The notes beneath the pieces were generated by a model, which had not been told where the DNA came from, ran no database searches, and saw nothing but the letters and a program-made list of their open reading frames with translations. The position numbers and the translations under genes were made by a program. Source: Pholiota molesta (taxonomy: Eukaryota > Basidiomycota > Agaricomycetes > Agaricales > Strophariaceae). Taken from it: DNA of 64,000 bases. The DNA lies in contig JACGCK010000001.1 in the NCBI GenBank assembly GCA_014925825.1, positions 1,302,001 to 1,366,000 of the forward strand, in the 5' to 3' direction. Shown one piece after another: positions 1 to 10,966 of this stretch; the first letter of the stretch is position 1, and each line of letters starts with the position of its first letter.

Positions 1-791
1 ATGCCTTCCCCTTGTGCGTATGTTCCTCGTCCTCAAGGCAGCTCGGCTCACTATGCATTAGGAAGGAGGTCGATGGTATTGTCTTCGAAGTAGATTGCCA
101 GATGATCGTCGTTAAGCCCGGTGCCGATGTCGATATCGGTCAGCCCTCCCGTTTTACGAAATGTGACCTTGTCGAGCTCAACAAGAGAAAATAGGCGCCA
201 ACCCCTCCGCAGAGGAACAAGATGAAGCGCTTGAAGAGGGCGCGGTCTCGGTCAACAACGTTGTTCATTCTTTCAGACTGCAAAACACGACGTTCGACAA
301 AAAATCTTACCTCACTTACCTCAAGGTCTATCTATTTCGTATGCCGCTAACCCCGATCCTAATGCCTTTTTCATAAATTCTAGGGTTACATGAAAGCCGT
401 CAAGGAAAAGCTTTCTGAGACCAAGCCTGAAGAGGTTGCAAACTTTGAGAAGGGCGCAGCTGCATTCGCAAAGAAAATCGTTGGAAACTTCAAGGATTAC
501 GAATTCGTGCGCTTTTTCCCATCAGTATTGACTTTATATTTTCTGACGTCTCGTCAGTACACTGGCGAATCCATGAACCCAGAGGGCATGGTGGCCCTGC
601 TCAACTATCGCGTAAGTTCTATGCAATTTCGTGACAGCATTGTGCCACTAACGAAGCAATGAATTCTTAGGAGGATGGTGTCACGCGTGAGTTCTTGAAC
701 AATTGCTGGATTGCGTTGCGAGTGAATGACAAATATATGTGTAGCATACTTCACGTTCTGGAAACATGGCACGAAGTCTGTCAAGCTCTAA
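1..791 (+). CDS. TCTP: Translationally controlled tumour protein (TCTP), 5' end outside window
   Basis: TCTP is a small conserved cytosolic protein linked to growth control and translation. The exons I can place are 1-13, 62-138, 195-325, 384-506, 558-611, 671-686 and 745-791. Joined, they read through family hallmarks: [12 protein letters not shown] near the N-terminus, [19 protein letters not shown], and a C-terminal YFTFWKHG block ending KSVKL-stop. All junctions are GT..AG and keep the frame. The first codons, roughly a dozen residues, lie before position 1. Splitting into at least seven exons is typical of basidiomycete genes. Identity is secure because nearly every TCTP signature block is present. 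Confidence 0.93.
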
Positions 792-1228
792 TCACTTTGA
801 CTATTAATGTAACCTTCGAATGCCATTCAATGGAATTTATATGTAGCAGTATGGATAAGTTTTTACTGTCGGTATGTGAACGTAGTGTGTTCAATAGAGG
901 CGATCAATATTTTGCGGAGAACTGTGTTCGTTCAAATAATTTGTTATGTTGTTTTAACTTGGTGTAAGTGACAGTCAATTGGCATGACCGATGAGCTGCT
1001 GCCTGAAAAATTGGCTTGCTTGTTGCTTGCTTCAGAATTGAAGACAATGTCGCGATGTATGTGACCATATTAGGTCACTGACTTGCAAACAGCTCAAACG
1101 TTCATGGTGGGAGCGCTGTCGTGGGCAGTGCATCCGACATCCTGCACCAAACGATTGCGCATATTTGTCTATTCTGGTCGCAAGGTTGAAATAAGCTTGA
1201 AGCAAGCTTGAAGCCCACTTCAATTGCC

Positions 1229-4200
1229 ATGACTTCCAGCTCACCTCTGCTTGATCCTCTCATCCATACGTATGTTCCCGCCTCAAGGACGAATGAATCA
1301 CTCAAAAACGATTTGGCTGCGCATTGTCAAGATATTCTGAAGAGGTAATGCATCTGGTGTTTATACTTTTCTTATCTGATTATAACGACCACCAGCCATA
1401 TAGGCCACAAGGGTGAAACAAATTTCACTCAGTTAGCGGACCTGGTGAAAAGGAGATGTGCGATGCTCTTCGACCCTTCTACTGCGATCGTTTGCTGAAG
1501 GATTAATAGTGCTTCAGCTGCCATCCGGGGGGACGGCTGCTTCGAAATTTACCAACCTAGTAGCGCGTCTCCTTGATCAAGTATGTTTTCAACACACTCG
1601 CGTAGAGTCGCGTCCAACAATAATTGATTTCTGTTAAGCCCGTGCTATCAAGAAAAGAGGAAGCAGTCTTGTTCCTATTTACCCTTTCGTCGTTGAATGG
1701 TCAACCTCAGCCTTCCATTCATCTCTCATTCTTATCCCAACCGAGTCTACCCATAACGATTCAGGGCAACACCACTGCACATACGCCCCCTGTACGGAAA
1801 GGAGAACCGGAACGCTCAAATGCAGCTCGACTTAAGGAATACCGCGCTTATAAAGGTATTTTGACCTGCAACACACTTAAGCTCACAAATGCTAAATCTC
1901 ATGCTGGTAGGGGCCCAGCACATGGCTGAATCGCGCCTAGTACGCGATACATTGTATCTGATGCAAGGAATATCTGGAAAATATGTGAAATTCGCGCCAT
2001 CCAAAGAGGATGCCAAAACACTGATCTTTACTGCCGATGTCGTGAGTGTTTCTTTGGGGCTTATCGTTCTGGGTGGGCTCATCTAGCGGCAGAATCATGC
2101 CATATCAGCCCCAACGCAATCATTAATTCATCGGTTGGCTGAACTAGGTTACCTCTATAGTCGCGTTGAGGACTTCGTGCGGGAACGCGAAACCGCCCCT
2201 GGCGTTGGTATGATCGAGCAAAGCCTATGTCATTACTTGCAAAAACAACTTACCGAATATTATCGCTTGATCGCTGTTCTTGAGACCCAACTATCTCAAA
2301 CAACTGGGCCCGATCCTTCTCACCCATGGAACGAAGAAACGGGTTTGTCTTTGAGGAGACTTGACGTGTGGGTGAATGATTGGCGACTGAGGATGAGAAT
2401 GATGAGCGTCTGCGTTGAGGGAGCTCGAGGTCAGCAGTCACAGCCCTCACTATTCAAAGTTAAACTATCTTATGGGATGTTCATAGATGCGCATGGAGGG
2501 GCTTTGGTGAACCTTATTCACAGCTACACCGATAATGGTGATCCCTTTGTCAGGAAATTCACAGATGAACTTTTAGAGGAGGCAAGAAACGACCATTTAC
2601 TTTTTGAATCCCAGCTAAAAATGAGGAATTTTGGATAGGTTTCGCGACCATTCTTCGGCACTCTTCACAAGTGGTTATTCTCTGGAGAATTATACGATCC
2701 CTTCCAGGAATTTTTTGTGACGGCAGACTCCAGCCTCGGTCATGTTCCCTATGTTCACCCATCATCTATTCCTGGTGGGATCAACCATCTAACCAATGAC
2801 GACGGGTTCGGTGGGGATAACGACGATTTTTTGGGACGAGATAACGGCCAAAAACTTTGGGAAACAAAATATCGATTCCAAAAAGACATGCTTCCCATGT
2901 TCGTGGGGAGTCATTCGGGAGGAAGGTAAGTCATTATAACATGTCGGATATTTCATCAGCTGACTGTCATCAGATTTTCTCGACAGGTAAAAGCTTGAAT
3001 TTCATCCGTTATAGTTGTTTGGATAGCGACTGGGTTGTAACACGAGAGAAAATGAGCAATACCGGTGGCAGTAAGTCTTCTGTTATAGTCACCACTACTT
3101 TGAATCATATTTCTTCCAGTTCTACAATATGGTGACATTGGGGGATTGGAAAGGTCAATAGATACGGCATATCAAGTCGCTAGTCATCGGCTCTTCGAAG
3201 TTTTCATTGACAAGTTCAAATTACTTGACCACCTATCTGCTCTCAAGAGTTTTCTTCTCTTGGGGCATGGCGACTTTGCCGACCAGCTGATGGAAACTCT
3301 TGGGTATGTAGACTGAATACTTCCAGTTCTGTACCCACTAAGCTGAATATTTTCTTACCATAGACCTAGTCTTGGAAAACCGGCCAATACATTGCATCGT
3401 CACAATCTTACAGTTGATCTAGAAACAGCCATTCGTTCGTCCAACGCCCAGAAGGACCCCAGTGGAGTACTGCGTCGTCTAGACGCTCGTATGCTTGAGT
3501 ATTCGCATGGCGAAATCGGTTGGGACGTTTTCACCCTTGAATACAAGGTCAACCCTCCTATCGACACAGTTCTCGACCAAGAAGCTATGGGAAATTACTT
3601 GAAGCTCTTCAAACATCTATGGCAAATGAAGCGAATAGAAAAGGCGCTTGATACGGTATGGATGAGAGTTACTGGCGGGTCCCAAATCTTTATCCGATTG
3701 CCAAGTCTGTCATTTTTCTGGTTGACGTCCCCATATCTCATTATCTTTTATAGACGTGGGATTTGAATGGCATAGAATCCGCCTCGTAATGGCCGAGATG
3801 ATACATTTTATTCGACAACTAGAGACATTTTGTCGTCTAGAAGTCATTGAATGCTCGTGGAAAATCCTCGTTGAATTCTTGAATAAAAAGGAAGGAGACC
3901 TCGATGCATTAATTGACGCCCACCGCGCTTATCTTGAGCGAGTGACGAAGAAGATCTTGCTCTGGAATCCGAAGTCTGGCAAGGAGGTGAGAGATAGCAA
4001 GTCGCCTAATAACATATGACAAATCTGAAAGGATTTCGTAGGAATTGCTATTGCGCCAGTTAGCAGAAATATTCATGACAATTCTACAATATAGAGAAGC
4101 CACGGTTCGTTTTGTGGCTCTGCTATATTCCTCAAAATATCTATTTACTGTTCCAATAGGACAATTCTACAATCACTGCCTCACAGAATCCGCCAGGAAG

Positions 4201-4518
4201 GATCAAGAAATGGACGAAGCACGGGTATGTCGTGTCTTGCGATAGCCTTCCAACTTGATGAACACTTTACAGGGCGTATACACTGGAAATGCAAAACCTT
4301 CTGCAACCCCTTCAAGTGATGTCCTTAGCGGACTCTTGAACCGAGTCCATGAATATGGCTCACACTTCTCAGAGAAAGTTCAGTTAATGGTGCAACAACT
4401 CCAAATCCATCCGGATCTTGACTGTCGGTTCCTTGGAGTCAGATTATCATTCTCAGACTACTATAAGTCCAAGAAAGATGCAAAAGATGCACAGTCTGGA
4501 CAAGGATCAAAAGGATGA
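1229..4518 (+). CDS. GCP3: Gamma-tubulin complex component 3 (Spc98/GCP3 family)
   Basis: GCP3 pairs with GCP2 in the gamma-tubulin small complex that nucleates microtubules at the spindle pole body. The proposed start is the ATG at 1229 (MTSSSPLLDPLIHTY); its first exon ends at 1344. Many short introns follow. Recognisable GCP3 segments occur in order: the ELGYLYSRVEDFV..IEQSLCHYLQ..LTEYYRLIAVLE region near 2135-2290, LSLRRLDVWV near 2345, LVNLIHSYTDNGDPFVRKF near 2510, GKSLNFIRYSC near 2990, a GHGDFADQLMETL-type segment near 3260, LHRHNLTVDLETAIRSSNA near 3390, RRLDARMLE..GEIGWDVFTLEY near 3475, and VIECSWK near 3840. The tail carries FLGVRLSFSDYYKSKK, matching the GCP3 C-terminus. Individual exon edges in the middle are approximate. 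GCP2 is less likely because the blocks match GCP3. Confidence 0.9.
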
Positions 4519-4749
4519 CGATATCTATACAGTAACTTATGTGCCGGAAAGATGCATACATTCCATTGTGTATTTTTGGATCACTCAGCGACGTAAAGTT
4601 AATTTCTCGTCGTACATTAATACCATGTAATACCTTGGTATTATATATCCGATTTATCCTGGAGGAAATCCACATCAATGTTGTTTGAAATGATAATATT
4701 ATATTTTGACAGGACCATGATCCATGTATGCGGTGTGCTAAGTAACGAA

Positions 4750-6528
4750 TTAGAGTTCGTCGTGGCGACTCTCGGGCTCGGTAGTGTTAACAACTTCCAA
4801 AGGCACCTGAGCATCGTCTGCTGCCGTAGGGATAACTAACGAGTTCTTGGCGTGTTCCTCCACGAAAGAGACAAGGCTCTCGAATGAGCGATCACCTTCG
4901 TAATCAATGAAACTCTTCGAGCCAGCAGGTTTAAATTTGAGAGTAGGGAATCCAGCGACGCGGAATGGAACAGAAGGAGGAAGGTCATTCTCCTGAGCCT
5001 CCATCTTGGCGCTAGAATGACATATATCAGAGCCAGGATGGTCATTGATGTACATCGCCACATACATAATAATTTTGTCCTTAATGGCAGCGTACTTATC
5101 ACCAAGGCTCTCCCAGATGGGCTTGAGACGCTTGCAGTGACCACACCTTGGTAAAATAAGAGTGATTAGTTAGGGGCACTAAATTTTACTATAAAGCACC
5201 TACCAAGATGCGTAGAACTCGACAAAGACGTCCTTCTCATCGTCAAATACGACGTCCTCAAAGTTCTTGCCAACAAGAGTGATGACGCTCTCATCCTGCG
5301 ATTCGGGAATAGGTTGGCTCTTCAACTGAGGTTGGATTTTGCCAGCAAGGTATTGCTCAACCCAATCCTCAGCACCCTCAGGGGTGACGTCTGCGTTCTG
5401 GTCATATGGGTACTTGAGTTGCTTCTCCAAATCCTGGATAACAAAAGCGGGCCACTTGGCCTCAACGAGGTTCAAGGCTTTGGCATGATCACCGAATTTC
5501 ACGGCGTCAATCCAAACGAAGTTCATCTTTGACTTGTATTTAGCAGCAATAGGCTTGATAGCAGCGATTTGGGCATCCTTGTCTTCACGAGAGGGGTCGA
5601 GGAAGAGGTAAGCGAGGGGCTTAGCGCTACCAGCGTAGACTGCGTAGTTCTCGCCGCTAACCTCATCGATGATGGGAATAGCAAGCTCTTTGATCCAGTC
5701 TTGGAGGTCAGACTTGGTGAGGGAGGAGATAGGGTATGGGTATTCAGACTTGGGCTCATCGAAGGAACGGTAGATGACGATAGTTGGAGGAGTAACACCA
5801 GCAGCCTCAATGGCCTCCTTGTCTGTTGTAAGACCGAAGAGGTAGTCGTCACGGTGGGCTTCGGCAGTAGCGCTAAATTCAGCAGCGGGGGCTTCGGTTG
5901 GGGAAGAGAGGTAGGCAATGGCGACAATCTTGTCAGCCTTTCGGAACTCGTCGAGGTTGGCGGCGGTGATGTCAGACACAGCAGGGAGAGATTGTCTGTT
6001 ATGCTAATGAGCAACGGCCTTGAAACATGGCTTCGCAAATACTCACTTCACCATGTAGCTGATGATTCCATCAGCCTTACGAGGACCATTGTAGTCTGTG
6101 GCTTCGCCATTTCGATACACCTTCAATGTTCTGAAATGAATGTGTTAACGTATGATCCAATAACGCAACGCATTATGCTTACGGGTAGCCTTGAATTCCT
6201 TTTGACTGGCAGAGATCGGCCTCGTCAACACAGTCGACCTTGGCAATCTTGATGTTTTTCTCCTTGAGAGCCGTTGCAGCTTCCTCGTAGTGTGGTGCCA
6301 GTGCTTTACAGTGTCCGCACCTGTTCTAAGTGAATACAAATGTGACGTGAGGTAGGAGACCGGCGACACATACCAGGGAGCAAAGAACTCGACAAGAATG
6401 AGAGGCTCTGCATTGACAGTAGAGTCGAATGTGGATGCGGTGAGACTGAGCACATCGGAGGTTGAGGCCTCCTCAGCAAGGGCGAGAGCGACGAGCGCCA
6501 GAAAAGAGACGGGCGCTGTGAACCGCAT
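4750..6528 (-). CDS. PDI1: Protein disulfide isomerase, ER-resident
   Basis: It forms and rearranges disulfides in the ER lumen. The start at 6528 gives a signal peptide ([20 protein letters not shown]). My exons are 6374-6528, 6183-6320, 6047-6130, 5204-5995, 5066-5146 and 4750-5011. Splicing restores two CGHC redox sites: [17 protein letters not shown] in the a domain and [18 protein letters not shown] in the a' domain, each split by an intron inside the active-site motif. The large exon encodes the b and b' domains. The protein ends in HDEL, the fungal ER-retrieval signal. The a-b-b'-a' layout and length of about 500 residues fit canonical PDI rather than a single-domain relative. Confidence 0.95.
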
Positions 6529-6799
6529 TTGAGAGGGTGGGGAGTGATAAAATTAAGAATCTGGGAAGCAAGGCTTATAAGCGGGACGATGTACTGACGT
6601 GTCACCTTTGGTAAGAACGGACAACACCTGACAGCTCTCTCTCTCAGTGATTCTTATGTAACCGAGAAGAAGCCGCGCGGAGTATCACCGCATTCATTAC
6701 TGCTAGCAAGATATCATATTATTCATCTAAAGATCCTAAATAGTGTCCTTCATCCTATCCATAAAAGTGCCCCTGTCTATCACGGACGTGGCACATAGA

Positions 6800-8016
6800 T
6801 CACAGGTTGTCCAGGTCGAAATTATTGCCATGCTGGCTGCCACTAATGTACACTTTCGGAGTTCCTCTAAACTCTCGTGGTGGCGGGAAATCCGTTACTG
6901 GAAACATATGCACACCGGCGTTGGGAGGTGGAGACGGGACTTGATAAACAATAATATCAGTGATGTCGATAGTGAAAGATAAAGTAAATGACACGTACTC
7001 TTCCTTCTTGGAGCCGGAGGTCTGCTGCCGTTGCTTTGACCGACAGGTGGAGGCCGCCGGGGTGGTGGTGGCGACAACGGAGAGCTAGTCGGCGGCGTGC
7101 TTGATCTTGATAATCCTGCTGGAGATGAAAGACGTGCTGGGACTGCAGGTTCCGGAGAAGACCTTCGGGCAACAGGCTCGGCCTCGGACACTGCCCGAAC
7201 GCGTGGAGGCGGTGCAGGAGCTAGATTGGCAGGCGCTTTACGTGCAGGTGGGGGCGGTGCGGTCCTGGCTGGTGATGGAGGAGTGGCATGAGAGGGACGC
7301 GGAGGTGGAGGAGGGGGTGCTCGTGCGGGAAGAGATGAAGCTGGCCTGATAGGTGATGTCACCGGGAGTGTAGTACTCGGGGAGGAATCGCTGGAACAGG
7401 CCTGGATATCGAAGACGGTGGGGACTGGGTGCGGGGCGGGATCGCAGGTGGTGATCGCGCGGGTGCTGCGGGCGGACTTGCGCTTCGGATGGGGGGAGGA
7501 GCGCGCTTTGGCGGCGGCGGGGCTGCATTTGGAGGCCGTGGGGGCGGGGGTGGTGCGTGGGCGGCTGGCTTGGGCGGCGCGGGAGGGCGGGGTGGCACAG
7601 GTGCTGCAGGCTTTGCAGGCACGGCCCGTGCAGGAGGCGCAGGAGCTGGAGGGCCCTTGCCGGTGCTGCAGGCACCCCCGCCTTCGGTATAGCAGGCGGT
7701 TTGCCAAGGGTTGGCGCTTTTGCTGCTCATTTGACGTTTAGTTGCATCCCGATTGAGAAGAAGACATAGGTTCACCAAGATTGCTCTGTCCTGCTGGCTT
7801 CAGCTTCGGCATCCCACCAGCAAACAGGCCGCCTAGTTGAGGAGGCCCTCCGCTCGATGGCAAAGAAGGCGCGCTCATAGAGGAAGGTGCACCCCCGCCT
7901 CCACCGCGTCCTTTGGGCGAGTCCAAGGCCACTATTGGAGCACTGCGATCATTGGTGTCCGCCTTCTTGAGTTTTTTGCCAGCCTGAATAGCTTTGAGGA
8001 GTTCACTAGAAGCCAT
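6800..8016 (-). CDS. VRP1: Verprolin/WIP-like actin regulator (WH2 plus proline-rich)
   Basis: Verprolin/WIP proteins bind actin monomers and WASP and support endocytic actin patches. The start at 8016 gives a WH2 motif at residues 5-18 (LLKAIQAGKKLKKA). A long proline-rich stretch follows, with many PPPPPRP and PAIPPR motifs suited to SH3 or profilin binding. The tail has HMFPVTDFPPP, like the WASP-binding end of WIP. A four-exon model (7776-8016, 7417-7681, 6999-7345, 6800-6939) gives 331 codons including stop with no frameshift. The 71 nt intron starts GTCTTC, and the first acceptor has a competitor at about 7723, so the middle exons need transcript support. The proline-rich DNA is GC-rich and open in all frames, which makes gene prediction error-prone here. 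Confidence 0.78.
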
Positions 8017-8532
8017 TCTCCAAGGTTGACGATGGTATACGAAGATCGACAAAATTGAGTGGCGGCGCAGCTTTAACTTAGGGGCGCAGCCGCCAACGCG
8101 ACACGTCCAAACAAAACGCATTGGGCGTAAACCATTCTTGTCTTTCGCGTACGAGTTCAACAATTACTATAATTTCAAGTCCATATAATACATTTCACAC
8201 TACACTCAAGTATTTAAATAGTATGTAAATTTGACGGCTATGACATGTTTGGTATTTTGACCGTTCGAATACCAGTAATACTTCAATTTTGCTCTGGGAA
8301 CCCGAGGCAAGGGGTAGGGCTACACAGACTCACCTTCCTTCGGGCCTTTGAACATTCGGATATTCAGATAACGGCATACATGCATAGACATCGTCAGATG
8401 CCTTTCTACAAGCACCAGTTTAACATCAAATAGAAAGAAAATCGATTTTCAAGTAGGCAACGGTCAGCGACACTACCATGAGGTAGGCATATGTACATAC
8501 ACGAGATCAAAGCTGGTTGGCACATCGGTGGT
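8017..8532. other. Intergenic spacer, verprolin promoter side
   Basis: This 516 bp stretch separates the start of the verprolin-like gene from the stop codon of the RBM42-like gene; both are on the minus strand. It should hold the verprolin promoter and the RBM42 3' UTR. I see no coding signal, RNA gene or repeat. Confidence 0.5.
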
Positions 8533-9352
8533 TCAGTAGGGCTTATGACGATTCTTCTTCAAGTCTTGTTCCAATTTCTTTGCTTTGCGATGGCCAATCT
8601 CTACTGGACGAATGGCAGAGTCATCGGCTTTTTTCAATTTGATGGGTCTGTTGCCGACATATTTTCCTGAAATAAATAAAATAACACAATGAGGCCAGGG
8701 ACTATCGAGTGGATGAACATGCTTACCGTCCATTTCCTTCCACGCCTTCAAGAAGTCCTCTGGATCAGAGAACGCCACGAATCCATATTTGGCCTAAAGC
8801 ATAGGTGATGAGCAAGGAGAGAACGTAACTGATAAAATCTGTACCTTTTGACTCAGACGGTCTCTAATTACTCTCGCTTTCTGGAAAGATGTATATTTGT
8901 TAAAAGCGTTCGCAAGGACATCGTCGGATACATCATTGCTGAGGTCACCAACAAAGAGTCGGAACCAGGCTGTGGGGTAGGTTAGATGAGAATTTATTCC
9001 ATACAGAACAGTACTCACAAGGATTCCATTCCAAGAGTGTTTGGTCTTCCCAGACCTTGCCTCCTCCCTTTCGAAGCACTGTTACCCGTTTTCCACCTTT
9101 GGCGAGCTTACCACCCGCACCACCGCGTTTGTCAATCATAGCCCCAGGGACATATACACTCTGTTGAGCAAGAATCCCAACATCATATTCATAGGCGTTG
9201 GCTGGAACTGGAGCTACGTGGCCTGAAGATGATCCAGGAATGGGATAAGAGGGGCCTTGATAAGGCTTGTAATATGGGTTGACATCGTAGGCGGCCTGCT
9301 GTTGTTGCGCATATTGGGCTTGATAGCTCGAATTTGAGTATGACGGGTCCAT
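8533..9352 (-). CDS. RBM42: RNA-binding protein, RBM42-like, single RRM
   Basis: The start at 9352 gives a Tyr/Gln-rich N-terminus (MDPSYSNSSYQAQYAQQQQ). It is followed by a basic linker and a VWEDQTLLEWNP block that resembles the conserved segment just before the RRM of RBM42. The RRM has RNP2-like LFVGDL, NDVSDDVLANAFNKY, and RNP1-like KYGFVAFS. The tail has GKYVGNRPIKLKKAD and ends in lysine-rich sequence (KKNRHKPY). At least five exons are needed; introns lie near 8670-8725, 8795-8845, 8880 and 8970-9015. RBM42 proteins are linked to mRNA splicing and stress granules. The start codon lies back-to-back with the RPL5 promoter. Confidence 0.88.
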
Positions 9353-9717
9353 ATTCCAGTTGCAGTGTTCACGTAGCGGTTACGCGAGTGACAAGCAAGT
9401 GAGTGGCAAGAGCAGAATGGTGACGGAGTCATTCCTGTTCGCAACTATGTGACACTGTGCTCCGTCACATTACTGGTTACGTAATTCAATTTCGTGCCTG
9501 CTCGTCGTCTATCCGAAGTTGGCGCTCATCTCCCCCAGCCCCCTCCCTCAAGCCATCCTCCCTCAAGGTATGCCTCATTTCATCGTGATACTGTTTCTGC
9601 GATCTTCTGGCTGCTCGTATCTACCGATTCGAAGCAAAACGGAGCCGATCTAAAGATGGATTCAGAGCCTTAAGAATGGATGTCGTTTGTACACAGAAAC
9701 GCTAATTCTTCTACCAG
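9353..9717. promoter_or_regulatory. Divergent promoter RBM42-like / RPL5 with RPL5 leader intron
   Basis: The 365 bp between the two divergent start codons must carry both promoters. A likely 5' UTR intron of RPL5 runs from the GTATGC donor at 9568 to the CAG acceptor at 9717, directly before the ATG. Pyrimidine-rich blocks (ctcatctcccccagccccctccctc) precede the donor, as is common for ribosomal protein promoters. No other element is evident. Confidence 0.5.
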
Positions 9718-10843
9718 ATGCCCTTCGTCAAGAAACTTAAATCGGATGCGTACTTCTCCCGTTTCCAGGTCAAGTACCGCAGAAGGAGGGAGGGAAAGAC
9801 CGATTGTATGCTCTATTCCTACTGTTATATTGTGCCCTGCTAATTGGTGTTTAGACTATGCCCGCAAGAGGCTTGTGACCCAGGCAAAGAACAAATAGTG
9901 CGTCCCAAAATTACAGAAATATGTATGAAACACTCTGAATATCTTTGCAGCAACGCGCCTAAATACCGTCTTGTCGTCCGCTTCACCAACAAGGATATCA
10001 TCTGCCAAATCATCTACGCCCGCCTCCAGGGAGACTTCGTCCTTACCTCTGCGCACTCGCGGGAACTGCCCCGGTATGGCATCAGCCACGGTCTCACAAA
10101 TTGGGCTGCTGGTGCGTTCTCATAGGTATTACATCCTTGCCAGCAATTTTGACCCTTGAATAGCCTATGCCACTGGTCTCCTCTGCGCTCGCCGTGCTCT
10201 CACCAAACTTGGATTGGCCGACAAGTACGAAGGTGTCACAGAACCCGATGGCACCTTGACTCTTACCGAAACCCTCGATGAGGAAGATGCTCCCCGCCCC
10301 TTCAAGGCTTATCTCGACGTTGGTCTCAAGCGAACTTCCACTGGATCTCGTCTGTTCGGTGCTCTGAAAGGAGCTAGCGATGGTGGAATCTTTATTCCCC
10401 ACAACGACAAGCGCTTCCCTGGTTACGACCCCGAAAGCAAGACTTTGGATGCGGAGGTCCTTAAGAAGTATATTTTCGGTGGACACGTTGCTGAGTACAT
10501 GGAGAGTCTTGAGGAGGAAGATGACGAGCGGTATGCACATTGGTGATTATGCACTTGGCCATTTTGCTAACAATGCTCCAGCTTCAAGAAACAATTCTCC
10601 ACCTATCTTGCTGATGGTATTGGCTCTGACGATATTGAGGAGATCTACACCAATGCCCATGCTGCCATCCGTGAAGATCCTACGTTCAAGCCCACCGAGA
10701 AGACTACCGACTGGAAGGCGGAATCTCTCAAGTACCAGACCAAGAAACTTACTCACGCCCAACGCCAGGCCAACATCGCCGCCAAGATCGAGAAGTTCAA
10801 GGCTGGCGGCACTGCAGAGGAGGACGAGGAGGACGAGGAGTAG
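9718..10843 (+). CDS. RPL5: 60S ribosomal protein L5 (uL18)
   Basis: L5 binds 5S rRNA and helps build the central protuberance of the large subunit. The start at 9718 ([20 protein letters not shown]) is right after a leader intron. Exons restore [65 protein letters not shown], and a C-terminal exon with [19 protein letters not shown]. The end is acidic ([12 protein letters not shown] at 10843). A short intron interrupts [18 protein letters not shown] near 10530-10580. About 300 residues match the family. It converges on MED17 with a gap of only about 120 bp. Confidence 0.96.
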
Positions 10844-10966
10844 GTTTACGTGGCCACGTATTGAGTTCATGTATTGTATGCACCCTAAAAATGCGATATG
10901 CATCTGATGACAGCCGGAATTCCCGATACAATGCTTGAGACGTTGATTCTAATAAATAACAATAAT

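Noticed and set aside
5569..6252. 227-codon open frame on the plus strand across the PDI gene
   Set aside because: It is antisense to PDI exons and introns, has no recognisable domain, and reflects codon composition of the real gene.
7097..7769. Gly/Ala-rich open frames on the plus strand opposite verprolin
   Set aside because: They are mirror images of proline-rich codons and have no independent support.
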